The position numbers and the translations under genes are program-made. The notes below the pieces were generated by a model. It ran no database searches, was not told the origin of the DNA, and was given only the letters and a program-made list of their open reading frames with translations. From NCBI RefSeq assembly GCF_001761485.1, contig NC_090773.1:124001-188000 (forward strand): DNA of 64,000 nt, given 5' to 3'. Positions 1-10,558 of this stretch are shown piece by piece (within the stretch, counting starts at the first letter, position 1; each line of letters opens with the position of its first letter). This DNA comes from Yarrowia lipolytica (Eukaryota > Ascomycota > Dipodascomycetes > Dipodascales).

Positions 1-2987
1 GACGGAAACTCAAAAGCCTACTTATAGCCATGCACGGCAGGCAGGGGGAGAACAACGAACAACGACGGTCGTCCCGGAATAGCAGTGAAACCTGCAGAAG
101 GGATCGTAGCCGATGGGATCTATACTTTGATTCGATGCAGTGCGGGGTAGCAGTTGACATGAGCTTTTTGTTCCAGAAGCTCTTGTTGTGTTGCCAAACA
201 CCTGGGAGCCGTTGGAAATCATACCTTTTTTTTGTTTTAACTGCCAGTCAGCTCGTATACTATACGGCTACATCGCTCTCTCCACACACGCTATTTCTCT
301 CCTCTAACTTAGACGCCCTTTGAAATTGTATACATGTAACATGTTCGGAGGAGCGCACAAGGTTAACCTACTATGTGAGGATGTGAGAAATCTGCCCACT
401 GTTAGTAATTTTTATAGTTGTTTACCCAAACCCTTTTCTCCTTTGGGACTTCCGCGCGGCTTCCCAAACAGGATTTCTCATGAGCAATGGTGGCGTCGTG
501 TTCGGTGTGGGGAAGAATGTTTAGTGATAGCAGAACGAGTGTAAGGAGATTACGTGGTGTCTCCAGCCCTTTCAGGCGGTGCTGCCTTACCTTTCAAGAT
601 ACCGTATTTGTAGCTCCATATACACTTCCACTCTATTGCTAATCTTACAACTGTAATACCTGTGTTTGGACGGCAGAGAAAACGGCCTAGAACTGCTAAA
701 GCTACCCGTTCGAATCCGCATAGCGCTTGCTGTAGAACCGAGTCGGGAAATTCTCGGAAAGAGTCGGATAGGTTTCTGTTAGTCATCCGACTGAGGAGTA
801 TGCAATACTGGTACAATGTACTTGTAGACACAGGTATCAGTGTCCCAATGACGTAGAAACGGTTACAAGCAGTTGTGAGAATGACAACAGCAACGCTACA
901 ATCAACAATCTGAACATTTTAGACCACCCATTCACATTTATTGCCACTTTTTTGCTGCTTGTATGATTGTCGGTTTTTTTTTCAAGGATAACGTTCATTA
1001 AATATGCACCAGTGTGAGCCGCAAAGTGGACCAAAATTGCGGGTCGTATTCGGATATCGATGTGGATAATAAAGCCGATACCATATACACGTAACCACAG
1101 TTCAGCGTTTTAGCGGTTATAGGTGGTTGTAGGGTCTTGGAAGGCAATCTGTGGCCCAAAGGCATTATTAATACACCTTCCAGTCCAAGTACATGGTTGC
1201 AACTCCCAGCTACAACATCACGATATAATTATAAGGAGTGAGCTGTAGAGTCACTTTCTTTTTGCCATCCCGCATACCTGCTCCAGTCTCTTTTTTCCAC
1301 TCCGAGACATTCCGAAGATCCTCAACATTCCAAACGCGAAGAGAGAGCTAAGTGGGGTGAGCGGTCGCGTTCTATCCGAAGAGACGGCTGCAAGAAATCC
1401 AAAGCAACTTACGAACTAAAAGGACGCCCAAAAATTCGATGGCTGTTGTGCACTTGTCTGCATAGCAGGTACGAATCTGCCATGTGCATCGTTGCTACGG
1501 TAGATGTAGATGTGCCTGAAAACAACACACAATGGGCCATGCAATATTTAGAGTTTTCGAGTTTGAGTTAGCGGGATGAGCATTGGTCTGAAATGAAGCT
1601 GTTCTATAATGAGGGGTACTAGGCTGTTTTTCTGGAACAAATAGAAGTATTGATGTGTTCACGTGAACCAAAAACTTGAAATTTCTCGTTTTACTCCTTC
1701 ACTCATGTCGCTAGAGATGTCCCATCTTGGCTGCTCTACAACTCTAAGTCAACTACAACTCTAAGCCAACTACAAATACTAGAGTCCACCCATGAGCCGC
1801 TGCTACAAAGAGTGCATGCCAGCTGTAGTCAGCCGCCGGAAAATCTATGAGACAGTAAAAGTTTTTCACCCACCGAATTTGCGAGCAGTATGATGTCATG
1901 AGAAGTGCAGTTTTTTCTTGGCCGTACATACGAGAAATGGTGGTCTTTGTAGCCATATCTACCACTGCTGGATTGAGGCTCAATCTGTCGTATTCGTTAT
2001 TGTAATGCTTGTATCGCCATTATGAACTCCCAATGTGATCATAGTTACAGACGGTAATAGTATTGTACAAGTAGCTACTGTAGGTCAACCCTAATACGAG
2101 CATGGCAAATAAGACCTGGTGTAAAGGCCCTGTTTCTGAGACTTCGAGACTATCAGTGTCGGTCCATTGTCACAGTCACAGAGTCCATCATCTCCTTTCC
2201 TTGAACCCTTTGTTGTTATTGCATAAACAAAGAACTACAAGGTTAACGTAGGGGTGACTGAAGTAAGAAATACCAAGAAACAACCGAGAGAAGAGTCCAG
2301 GTATGTTTCAGGTGTAAAAGCAGAAAGTCCGTACACCTTCAGAAGTCGGCTGGGATTTACCGATCAAGGCGTTCTTTTGTTTTTGTTATATGTTTTTTGC
2401 CTTCAATTTCGAAAAACGTCTCCATTAAGGTGTTTGAAGCAAGCGAGTGAGATGGATGTAAATACATCTCGGTGTATGAATGCTGTAGATCAGCATATGC
2501 CGGCAACTCGGCAATGGAGATGTAGCGAGACGTTGGGTGATTGGACCCTGCGGTGAGAGATGTACGGATACATACAGCAGTAGTACTTCACGATAATGAC
2601 GTCAGTGAACCTGTAGCTGGGTGTCTTGGACTTGTCTATTTTTTTTTTCTGCATATACTATAGTTGATGTTCAGATCGTAGCCAATACACTAACTATAAG
2701 TGAAATAGCACCGGATCTTAAGTAGACGTAAAAATGCTATACGAACTGCTTCTATGCATCGCTGTCACGCACCTACGAGTACGATTACTTGTATTACTGG
2801 TTATTCTTTTCAAATGATCAATTATATACTCTTACGGCCCATGCAAGAGAAGTATGCACTCTCTCAGAACACCATAACCAAACTTGTTGAAGAGGCTAGA
2901 AACTAAAGATACTGGTCTGTCCTTCAAACAGGTCTGCAAACAGAGAAAAAGAGACCATACGCTCCTCTTTTTTTCTTATTTACCAAC
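1..2987. other. Gene-poor interval at the left edge
   Basis: No open frame here combines an ATG start, usable length and the codon preference of the real genes; the longer frames open with GTG, TTG or CTG. It holds a 17-bp direct duplication at 1738-1771 and three copies of the intergenic octamer TACAAGTA/TACTTGTA (819, 2066, 2786). The right end carries the 3' flank of the minus-strand MTR10 gene. I see no RNA gene. Confidence 0.6.
1738..1771. repeat. 17-bp tandem duplication
   Basis: Two adjacent copies of a 17-base unit (1738-1754 and 1755-1771) differ at a single base. The array sits in non-coding DNA and looks like simple replication slippage. Confidence 0.8.
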
Positions 2988-5822
2988 CTAGCTTCTAAAA
3001 ACAAAATTAGGACCAGACAACTTCAATCGAGTTCGTCTAGTCACATTTCGTCTCGAGTACCAAGCCGCGAAATCCCGAACCAAGACTCTCACCCGCTTGT
3101 AATCTCCTGATCCAAACGCAGTGGTGGCATTCTGAAGTAGCTTCTCTCGCTCCTTCTGGGCCACAGAACCGGCTGGCAGCTGATCAAGGGTATGCGCAAT
3201 CCAAGTCACAGCGGCCTCCTTGTTGGCGAGCTGGAAGATGGCCAGGAGCAGACCAGACGCATCAGTGGCACAGTCACCGGGGAAGGAGTGAATCAGACCA
3301 ATTATAATGGCCGTAGTGAGATTCTGGCCCTGAGACGCAACAGTCTGCACAATGGTGGATCGTACATCTGGAGGAATGGGTCCAGATGTAGCAGAAGAAG
3401 AGGGGCTCTCGAAACCAAACGAGAACAGATCACGAGAGAAATGCAGGCAGGCAATAAGAGGCTCCAGATGCTCCAGGCGCTGAAGAGTCATGAGAATCAC
3501 CTGCACAATGGGCTCTAGGAAAGACGAAGTGATGAGTCTGTAGGGGAAGTACAGAAGAGTATCTTGCAGAAGTCGGAACAGGTCCTCAATGAGATCAGAG
3601 ATGTCGCTAAAATCCAGGCCCTGTTGCTCCCGCTGTGAAATGAATGCAAAGGCAGTGGAGATTTGGCGCTGGGCAAACTCCCACGACGCTTCTCGGGTGT
3701 CTGCCTCGCATTCTTCGGGTCCAAACACTCGCAGAACCTCGCCCGAAGTCCACAGGAAACAGCCGTATTGTGTGTTTTCGAATGCAACGACCAGCAGATT
3801 GGCAATCTCGCCCAAAATGGGCTTAAGAGAAGGTCCACAGGCCCGGAGACACACAAACTTGATGTATTTAGTGATTCTCTCGGCGACAATGGACGATTTT
3901 CCGTGCTTGGAAAGCAGTTCGGTGACCACAGGCCACGTCTTGAGCACGTATCGAGCCAGAGGATTCTGGGGATCGTTGTAATCAGCTCGAATGAGCTCGA
4001 GGAAGATCTTAACGACCTCGATCTGGTCAGCGACTGCCGTGCAAGTCTCCTCGGAAGAAGGCTGCTTGGCCAGGTTGGCAAGAGACGCGAAAGTGGGGTC
4101 GCAGAAGGACTCCAGAGAAGCGTAGATCTTGTCCTGGGGAAGGGTATCGACCACGTGAGCCAAACCATCAGTGATCTCGTAAAGCGAGTCGAGATCCAGC
4201 TGGGGACCCACGGTTGTGTAGAAGGTGTGCAGCTGCTCGGTGTAGTCTGCCAGCAGAGGACCACAGTCATGGCAGAAATGCATGAGCGCCTGGGCTGCAG
4301 CTGTCTGCACGGTCAGCGAGTAGCTGAAACCGGCAGTGATGTAGTTGAGCTCGTCCTGCAGAAACTGCGGGTTGTTGGCAGTCCAGGCAGTGTATCTTCC
4401 CAGTACCAGAGTAGCAGCGTATCTGATCTTTTCGTGCTCAGGAAGCGAAACCAGCAGCTGCATGAGCCGAGGCAGAATTACGGACTCCTCAGGAGATACC
4501 TCTTTACCCATGGAACGCATAGAGAAGAGAGGGGCCTCGATTTTCTGCCAGGGCACATTCTGGCCGTTTCGTCCAGCCTCCACAAGGTCCACAATCTGCT
4601 TAAAGGGCTTGGCCAGGGCCTCAGAGGCGCCAATAACCACACAGCAGTCCTTGAGCACGTCGCCCATGTCGTGTCGAAACGTTCGGAACTTGTCCTCTTC
4701 GTTTTTGTCAGCAAAGCCGTCCATGGGATAGTGCAGATGGGCAATCATGATATCAATGAGCTTGGCGTAAATGTCTCGGAACACCTCTCGGGCATGCTGG
4801 TAGGGCTCCAGCACCAGCAACTGCTTGAGGTTGTACCAGAAGTAAAAAGTGTATTGGACAACATCGAGATCATCGTCGAAAGCTGCACATTCACATACAG
4901 TCTCAACTAGAGCTCGGAAAGTGTCTGGGTTTCGGGCAATGGTCACGTGCCATGACTCTGCGGCCTCGGAGAATAGCCGCGTGAGTCCCCGCAGTACCTC
5001 CGGATCGTCATGCTCGGCGTGGATCTTGGGTCGTAGTTTGAGCACCCGTTCATGCAGCTTGGCAATGGAGTCTTCGAACTCGTGCACGTCACGTGTCTCT
5101 CTCACCAGCGAGCAGATGCAGTCAACGGCTGGCTCGAAGGTAGCATCGTCGCCGGTAGCGTTGAAAATGATATCCAGCAGAGGCGAGTTGATGATCTCCA
5201 CCACGTCCAGCTCTCCCAGCCACGAGTTGATGCAGTAGAAAACTAGCTCTCGCACTGTGGGGTCCTGTGACTTGGAGTATTGCAGCAGCAGCTCGAGCAC
5301 GGACTTTGCGTTCTCCTGCAGCAGCTCGTCCGTCCGCTTCTGGTACTCTTCGTCAGACAGGAACGTTCGCTTCATGTCACTCAGTTCCTCAGGAAGCACC
5401 TTGAGAAACTGCAGCAACGCAGCAGGCGAATTGTTAAACCGCTGCACCATCTCCGGCAGCACTCCTTGCCATTGCAGCACTTGCAGCGAGAAATTGGCAA
5501 GAGCAATAGCCAGCTGGGTTCGGATCAGCTTAGGTCCATCCTTGTACTGCTCAAACAACGAGACCAGGTTCTCCTTGAGCGACAGCAATTGGTCAGCTGG
5601 CACCTGGTGCAGATCAAAGACAATCTTGGATCGCAGAGTCTGGGCACAGAACAGCTTGGCCTCGGTACTGTGCTCGTTGGGCTGCAACACCTCCAGGCAC
5701 ACCTGCCACGCCTCGTCTTCCTTCTGGAATTCCCGCAGGTACTTGTCAGCCTGCTCCCGGCTCTTTGCATCCGCGGTCGGTGCGTAGAATGTGTTGAGAG
5801 CCGCAATCAGATTTTGCGACAT
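2988..5822 (-). CDS. MTR10: Mtr10/transportin-3 type importin-beta karyopherin
   Basis: A 944-residue all-helical HEAT-repeat protein of the Mtr10 / TNPO3 branch of the importin-beta family. Family members carry cargoes such as the shuttling mRNA-binding protein Npl3 (SR proteins in animals) through the nuclear pore in a Ran-GTP dependent way; Mtr10 is also linked to tRNA nuclear re-import in yeast. The N-terminal importin-beta type region has the usual RSKI-containing helix pair. A central segment with LFSMRSMGKEV, followed by LPRLMQLL and a PQFLQDELNYI stretch, is the part I recognise as typical of this branch. The C-terminus carries RDFAAWYSRRNVT, also family-like. Baker's yeast Mtr10 is 972 residues, so this copy is full length. 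The start is placed at the ATG beginning MSQNLI; an in-frame ATG 114 bases upstream would add a non-conserved leader. Family call firm; cargo is inferred. Confidence 0.93.
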   Translation of the reverse strand: MSQNLIAALNTFYAPTADAKSREQADKYLREFQKEDEAWQVCLEVLQPNEHSTEAKLFCAQTLRSKIVFDLHQVPADQLLSLKENLVSLFEQYKDGPKLIRTQLAIALANFSLQVLQWQGVLPEMVQRFNNSPAALLQFLKVLPEELSDMKRTFLSDEEYQKRTDELLQENAKSVLELLLQYSKSQDPTVRELVFYCINSWLGELDVVEIINSPLLDIIFNATGDDATFEPAVDCICSLVRETRDVHEFEDSIAKLHERVLKLRPKIHAEHDDPEVLRGLTRLFSEAAESWHVTIARNPDTFRALVETVCECAAFDDDLDVVQYTFYFWYNLKQLLVLEPYQHAREVFRDIYAKLIDIMIAHLHYPMDGFADKNEEDKFRTFRHDMGDVLKDCCVVIGASEALAKPFKQIVDLVEAGRNGQNVPWQKIEAPLFSMRSMGKEVSPEESVILPRLMQLLVSLPEHEKIRYAATLVLGRYTAWTANNPQFLQDELNYITAGFSYSLTVQTAAAQALMHFCHDCGPLLADYTEQLHTFYTTVGPQLDLDSLYEITDGLAHVVDTLPQDKIYASLESFCDPTFASLANLAKQPSSEETCTAVADQIEVVKIFLELIRADYNDPQNPLARYVLKTWPVVTELLSKHGKSSIVAERITKYIKFVCLRACGPSLKPILGEIANLLVVAFENTQYGCFLWTSGEVLRVFGPEECEADTREASWEFAQRQISTAFAFISQREQQGLDFSDISDLIEDLFRLLQDTLLYFPYRLITSSFLEPIVQVILMTLQRLEHLEPLIACLHFSRDLFSFGFESPSSSATSGPIPPDVRSTIVQTVASQGQNLTTAIIIGLIHSFPGDCATDASGLLLAIFQLANKEAAVTWIAHTLDQLPAGSVAQKEREKLLQNATTAFGSGDYKRVRVLVRDFAAWYSRRNVTRRTRLKLSGPNFVFRS

Positions 5823-6595
5823 TGTGCTAATGATTGTTGTACAGTTGGATGTGGTGTGTTGTGTTGATTTCGCCATGCATACTTTGCTGCACGGGTAAGG
5901 GTAGGTTATCGTATGAGGAGATCCCGTTTGGAACACGTTGGAAGGGTTAGGGGAGAAGTGAGTGTGGATTAATGCTCTATATGCTGACTAGCAACCTATT
6001 CGGTTGCTTGTGATACTACCATTTCTATCTATTGTCTAACGTCCTGTTAGTAAGACACATTTTTTTGCCGTGCCTCGATCATTAGCCTTAACTGTATTGG
6101 ATCGTTGTCGTGGTAACGAAGCTGTACGAAAATTATTTCCCAGAACGACCGAAGGAGGTGATCTGTGGAGTCAAGAATGGTGTAGTAAAGTGTAACAGTA
6201 GGAGTCAGATAGACCGTTTTTTATTGTTTGATTTGTAGTTTTGTTCCTTTTTTAGTCAATTTTCTGTCATTCTTCCCCCCCTGCTCTCAAGTACAAGAAC
6301 TCCCATCTCGCACTGTAAGGCGTATAGTGACGAATTTAGGGGTTCCTTTAGAATGCTCAATTTCCAGGTTCTGAGACAAAAACTAGTACTGACTATTGGG
6401 ATTACCACAGTTAATATCACCAGACACTCACTAACATCCATCTGCTCTTTAACACATGTTTTTTGGTCAATTGACATACACCTATCTTCTCTTCACCTGC
6501 ACGTGACTTAAACTCTCAGATTTCATGCACTGATTTTGGTCACTCTAAAAAACATCACCGTGAGCCATCAGCACAAGACGACAGACACATCAACA
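5823..6595. promoter_or_regulatory. Divergent promoter region between MTR10 and SME1
   Basis: These 773 bases separate two divergent genes and must contain both promoters. I see no strong TATA box close to either start and no supported small gene. Poly-T and poly-C runs occur near 6190-6290. Confidence 0.5.
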
Positions 6596-6905
6596 ATGTC
6601 CGACAGATTACAGCAGCGAGTTGTGAGTATGAGCTGAGAAAGATAATTCAATCGCGTGACACGGACTAACACAGATGCTCGTGCCTATCAAGGTACTGTT
6701 CAAGTTTCTGCAGTTGCATGCCACGGTCCAGGTGTGGCTGTTTGAACAGAGCGACACCCGAATCCAAGGCACTCTGGTGGGCTTTGACGAGTTCATGAAT
6801 GTGGTGCTTGAGGACGCCATCCAGATTTGTGGCGACAAGGAGCGAAAGATTGGCAAGATCATGTTGAAGGGTGACAACATCACGCTGATTAGTAACATGA
6901 GCTAG
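6596..6905 (+). CDS. SME1: Sm-core snRNP protein E (SmE), one intron
   Basis: Small nuclear ribonucleoprotein E, one of the seven Sm proteins that form the ring on U1, U2, U4 and U5 snRNAs in the spliceosome. Exon 1 is 6596-6622 (9 codons), the intron 6623-6674, and exon 2 6675-6905, giving 85 residues. The donor is GTGAGT, and an ACTAAC branch point sits only a few bases before the CAG acceptor. Exon 2 carries both Sm signatures: Sm1 with IQVWL-like VQVWLFEQ, then G-x-L-x-GFDEFMNVVLEDA, and Sm2 with IGKIMLKGDNITLI. The split after nine codons is needed because the second exon on its own would lack the N-terminal helix. The length matches other SmE proteins. A splicing factor gene that itself depends on splicing invites autoregulation, but nothing in the sequence proves this. 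Confidence 0.95.
6623..6674 (+). other. SME1 spliceosomal intron
   Basis: A 52-base phase-0 intron. The donor reads GTGAGT; the branch point ACTAAC at 6665-6670 is followed directly by the acceptor ACAG. This very short branch-to-acceptor distance is the known Yarrowia arrangement and supports the organism call. Confidence 0.93.
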
Positions 6906-7418
6906 TCAGTTGAGCGAAGCGAAAAACAGTGCTGATAAGCCAATGTTGGCGAACGAACTTGAGCGCAGCAAAAGTGAGCGAGCTCAGCATGGATCCCCCA
7001 GCCCGGAAAAGAAAGAAGCCAATGGCAACATGAGCCAAGAACGATTCGAGGGGCAGAGTACCGTCCCGTCGACTTCCTGCTCAGCCGTATTTATTGACGT
7101 CGACGGCAGACGCATTCTATGTATTCTAGTAAATGATTTTGCATGATGAGTCTCGTAGAGGCCGCGATGTATTTGTGTGCCTTTTACCGACGATGTAGTG
7201 TATTGTAATATGACTGTAGATGCTGTTGAACCAAGGTAAAGCCGTAGCGAACGGACAAGTTGTTTAAGATAGTACTTTGACAGAGTCTGGTCTTCGTCGC
7301 TCCGAGTTGTCGCGTCTAAGACTGCGCTATAAGGTCCTCTAGACTGTCACCTTGACAATCAGGGACACACAACATACCAGTGACAACTCTACCGAGATTA
7401 TAGAGGCACTTTGGTACA

Positions 7419-7432
7419 TACAAGTACTTGTA
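7419..7432. repeat. 14-bp perfect palindrome TACAAGTACTTGTA
   Basis: The octamer TACAAGTA and its complement overlap by two bases to give a perfect palindrome. The same sequence occurs at 51874-51887. It belongs to the intergenic octamer family described in the findings. Confidence 0.9.
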
Positions 7433-7581
7433 GTGTCACGATAACCTCGTGAATCGATATGTTGTATTGTATTTCGTTTGAGATAGGAGCGCGTAACTAC
7501 TATACTTAACTACTCCATCCTATATGGACCCTACTTAGCAATCATAACAAAGAATCTCCAACAAATACAGGCCACGTCAAA

Positions 7582-7602
7582 AGAGAGAGAGAGAGAGAGA
7601 GA
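7582..7602 (+). repeat. (GA)n microsatellite
   Basis: An uninterrupted GA tract of about ten units, roughly 160 bases before the VPS36 start. It could be a GAGA-type promoter element or a simple repeat. Confidence 0.85.
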
Positions 7603-7760
7603 TAAGCCTTCAAGCGCTGGCAACATGATAATATAACCCCTCACAATATCTTGTCAACAAGTGCCGAGATTTGTATCCCGTCCAATGCTGACTAAGCATA
7701 CTAAGTTGTGCTGCATTATCGATCTCCATGTAAGCATCAATCTCTCCGTGCTGTACCACA

Positions 7761-9218
7761 ATGTGGACGATACCCGAACTCAACAACTCGCTACGTCCAG
7801 TTCTGTTCAACAATGAAAGCGACGTGATAGTTACGGATCACGTGGGTCTCTACGAAAACAAGCAAAAGGTGCCTAACTTTCAGAACGGCCGTATCTACCT
7901 CACCTCTGAACGGCTCATCTATGTCGACAAAGACTCTCCCAAGAAATTCACCATTAGCATTCCTCTCAAGGCTGTCAGCGAGGTAGAACACTCGGGCGGC
8001 TTTTATCTGAAAACGTCACCGAAAATCACCTGCTTTTTGAAGCCCGAAGAGACCTCTTCATCTAAAGACTCCGGACATCACGCAGTCGATACCACGTGGA
8101 TCTGTACCATTTGCTTCATGTCCAATACGCTTAAGAGCTGGAGAGAGGGTAACGAGATCCCCAAGTGCAGTATGTGCGGAGTAAAGCCGTCGATAGACAT
8201 CATCGACAACGCTGTCAAGGCTACAAAGGATAGCAGCAAGATGACTAAGAAGAAGGCTACTGTGGAAACCAACGAATGTCCTCGTTGCACGTTCAAAAAC
8301 CACCCGTCAATGCTCAATTGCGAAATGTGTGGAGCTGTCATCAAGGCAATTCAAGCCCAGACAGTCAGATGTCTCATCCCCAACAATTCGCCTGTGGTGG
8401 CTTTTCGTCTGTCTTTCAGAAAAGGAGGCGACAAGCTGTTTCTTGAAAAACTCACATCTTGTATCAATAAAGAGGCGGTTTCCAGAACATCCGAAGGGTC
8501 CAGAGACTCTAAGGAAAACTCCAGAGACGCGTCTGTCACTCCAGGTCTCTCGGGATTACAATTATCAGGCCAGCAACGCCTCTCGGCGAACGACTCGCTT
8601 ATGGAATCTGCTCTGGTTGACTTGCAGGCTCTCATGACTCAGGGAAAACAGGTGCTGACACTAGCAAAGTCATTCCAATCACTCATAGAAGCCGAGGGTG
8701 GAACTTCTACCACCATCACTGTTTCTTCTTCCTTTGACGCAGCAGACTCTTTATCAGAAGATGTCTTCTACCAGGAGCTGTCTCGAGACCTCTCTGAGTT
8801 CCTCCACAGCGGTGTACTCGACAAGGAAGGAGGTATCATCAGCCTGTTCGACCTCTATGCGCTCTACAACAGATCCAGAGGCTACTCTCTGGTCTCTCCA
8901 AACGACTTATACAAGGCATGTGCGCAAATGGAGAGCCTGGGACTGCCTGTGAAAATGAGACGCTACAAAAACGGATTTCTGGCAGTCCAGGAGAAGTTCA
9001 AGACGAACGACGCACTCACAAAACAACTCATATCGTGGATTAAGACCGTGGACGCTTCAAACACAAAGGGTGTGTCTACTCTGGGGGTCTGCTCCAAGTT
9101 CAAATGGAGCGTGGGCGTTGCAGAGGAAGAGCTTCAGTACGCAGAAGAAAAAGGTCTTTTATGTAGAGACGAGCATGTCACTGGTTTGCGATATTTTGTC
9201 AATATAATGTGCACGTGA
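7761..9218 (+). CDS. VPS36: ESCRT-II subunit Vps36 with GLUE domain and two NZF fingers
   Basis: A 485-residue Vps36, the ubiquitin- and lipid-binding subunit of ESCRT-II, which sorts ubiquitinated membrane proteins into multivesicular endosomes together with Vps22 and Vps25. The N-terminus is a split-PH GLUE domain (about 1-95, resuming near 200) with the family pattern GRIYLTSERLIYVD. Two NZF zinc fingers are inserted in it: C115-x2-C118...C136-x2-C139 and C173-x2-C176...C187-x2-C190. Residues from about 270 to the end form the EAP30 winged-helix part. Having two inserted NZF fingers is the arrangement of the baker's yeast protein and differs from animal EAP45, which has none. The ATG at 7761 gives the expected MWTIPEL start without leader. 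Baker's yeast Vps36 is 566 residues, so the linkers here are shorter. Confidence 0.95.
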   Translation: MWTIPELNNSLRPVLFNNESDVIVTDHVGLYENKQKVPNFQNGRIYLTSERLIYVDKDSPKKFTISIPLKAVSEVEHSGGFYLKTSPKITCFLKPEETSSSKDSGHHAVDTTWICTICFMSNTLKSWREGNEIPKCSMCGVKPSIDIIDNAVKATKDSSKMTKKKATVETNECPRCTFKNHPSMLNCEMCGAVIKAIQAQTVRCLIPNNSPVVAFRLSFRKGGDKLFLEKLTSCINKEAVSRTSEGSRDSKENSRDASVTPGLSGLQLSGQQRLSANDSLMESALVDLQALMTQGKQVLTLAKSFQSLIEAEGGTSTTITVSSSFDAADSLSEDVFYQELSRDLSEFLHSGVLDKEGGIISLFDLYALYNRSRGYSLVSPNDLYKACAQMESLGLPVKMRRYKNGFLAVQEKFKTNDALTKQLISWIKTVDASNTKGVSTLGVCSKFKWSVGVAEEELQYAEEKGLLCRDEHVTGLRYFVNIMCT

Positions 9219-9385
9219 CCAAACAATATAGAACTCAACTAATATATTTATTTAAGGCTGATCGCCAACTTCTACGTTTGTACTTGTTTCTACTATACAA
9301 GCTGTCGCTACAGTCGTCAATGCATCTACTGTACAAGCAGGCGCTATGCTCCTGCTTGTCTTATGTTAAGCTATAAATAATCCCT

Positions 9386-10558
9386 TCATTCCGGGTAGTT
9401 CTGTCGAAGAACAGGCTCAGAATGAACCACCGGGGGCGGAAGGGAGGGTGCAGGGGTTAGCATACTAAGCCCGGAGCCAGGTTGGGTGTGTGCCTGGTGA
9501 TGGTGACCAGAAGTATGCGTGGGAGAATGAGACTGAGGGGAGGGTGAGGGCGATGAGCCGGGAGTCACAATGGGCTGTAGCGAAGAAATGGCCTTAATGA
9601 CGAAGTCCTTCTCGTCGTCGTCCTTCTTGTCCGTCTCCAGGTTGGTGAGGAACGCAATGAGCTTGGTCTTGTTTTTGAGCAGCACATCAGCCACGGGGCG
9701 GGGCTTTTTAGGGTTGGCCGCAAATAGCTTGAAGATGTTGAACGCCTCGATGACAATGTTTTTGCTCTTGTCCTTCAATAGCATCATGATGAGCTTGAGG
9801 TTCTCGACCTCATTGACATAGGTCGTCATGAATGGGTAGTTGGCCCGCTGTCGGATCAGCTGACCCATGAGTTTGAGCGACTGTCGACGGGTCACATAGT
9901 TGGAGCTCTGCATCAGCTTGTTGATGTTGGCGATGAACTTCTCCTTGTTGGCTGCCAGAAACTCGCCGGCCACCTGCTGATGTACCGTGACAATGTCTGA
10001 CAGCGAGCCAAAGGCGTCTGTGGCGTTCTGGAAGATCTGATGGTCCACGTACTCGAAGAACTTCCATAGTTGGGGGCTCCAGATGATGATCTTGGACAGC
10101 TGCTCCCACTTGTTACAGTCGCGCAAGATCTCTCCAGCAGTCAATGCTGAATCGTGGTTGTCGTATGACAGAATAAGGATCTCAAAGATGCGCGGGTGCT
10201 GTACCAGGTAGTCAACTGTGGGTGATCTGTCGCCGATCCGTCGACGCAGCAGCGTGTTGAAGATGAGCACCACGTCCTTGCGGGAGGCGAAGTCGAGGGC
10301 TCTGAGCGACGTGACCAGCTGTGTGAAGAGCTCTGTTTGATGCATTTCGGAGGCGAGGGCGGCAACCAGCGCCGGTTGCGGGTCCTCGTCCTCGTCGCCC
10401 GTGAGAATGAGTTTCATCTGCTGCAGGTTTCGTGACACTTCCTCCGTCACCTTGCGCTTGTCGCCGCTGGGGGACTCGAGTTTGGGGAGCGCGTCGCAGA
10501 GAGATCGCACCACATCCTGTGGCGGTTTTTGTTTATTTCGGTTGAATAGGAATGACAT
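9386..10558 (-). CDS. HYM1: MO25/Hym1 scaffold protein
   Basis: A 390-residue MO25-like armadillo-type helical protein, called Hym1 in yeast. In fungi it works in the RAM network with the Ndr kinase Cbk1 and the Ste20-type kinase Kic1, controlling polarised growth and cell separation; in animals MO25 supports LKB1/STRAD. Family marks visible are the start MSFLFNRNKQKPPQDVV, a LFTQLVTSLRALDFASRKDVV block, and the WKFFEYVDHQIFQNATDAF and YVTRRQSLKLMGQ segments. The length matches Hym1 (399 residues). The last 45 residues are a Pro/Ser/His-rich tail that is probably disordered. VPS36 converges on it with only 167 bases between the two genes. In a dimorphic yeast the RAM pathway is expected to influence hyphal growth; that is inference. 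Confidence 0.95.
   Translation of the reverse strand: MSFLFNRNKQKPPQDVVRSLCDALPKLESPSGDKRKVTEEVSRNLQQMKLILTGDEDEDPQPALVAALASEMHQTELFTQLVTSLRALDFASRKDVVLIFNTLLRRRIGDRSPTVDYLVQHPRIFEILILSYDNHDSALTAGEILRDCNKWEQLSKIIIWSPQLWKFFEYVDHQIFQNATDAFGSLSDIVTVHQQVAGEFLAANKEKFIANINKLMQSSNYVTRRQSLKLMGQLIRQRANYPFMTTYVNEVENLKLIMMLLKDKSKNIVIEAFNIFKLFAANPKKPRPVADVLLKNKTKLIAFLTNLETDKKDDDEKDFVIKAISSLQPIVTPGSSPSPSPQSHSPTHTSGHHHQAHTQPGSGLSMLTPAPSLPPPVVHSEPVLRQNYPE

Larger units (their letters stand above)
6906..7760. other. Intergenic interval SME1-VPS36
   Basis: Contains the SME1 3' flank and the VPS36 promoter. A frame running from the SME1 stop to 7146 opens only with TTG and is not accepted as a gene. A 14-bp perfect palindrome made of the octamers TACAAGTA and TACTTGTA lies at 7419-7432, and a GA dinucleotide tract at about 7582-7602. 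Confidence 0.6.

Noticed and set aside
690-740. GTTCGAATC near 709, resembling a tRNA B box
   Set aside because: No A box or acceptor/anticodon pairing could be found at the correct distance.
780-800. Short GTTAGTCATCCGAC string reminiscent of a Yarrowia retrotransposon terminal repeat
   Set aside because: The match is too short and from memory only; no terminal repeat, duplication or further element sequence surrounds it.
6910-7146. Frame directly after the SME1 stop
   Set aside because: TTG start, no domain, and sits in the SME1 3' flank.
7141-7240. GCCTTTTAC at about 7179-7187, identical to U5 snRNA loop 1
   Set aside because: The flanks cannot pair into the required stem and no Sm site (AUUUUUG-like) follows.
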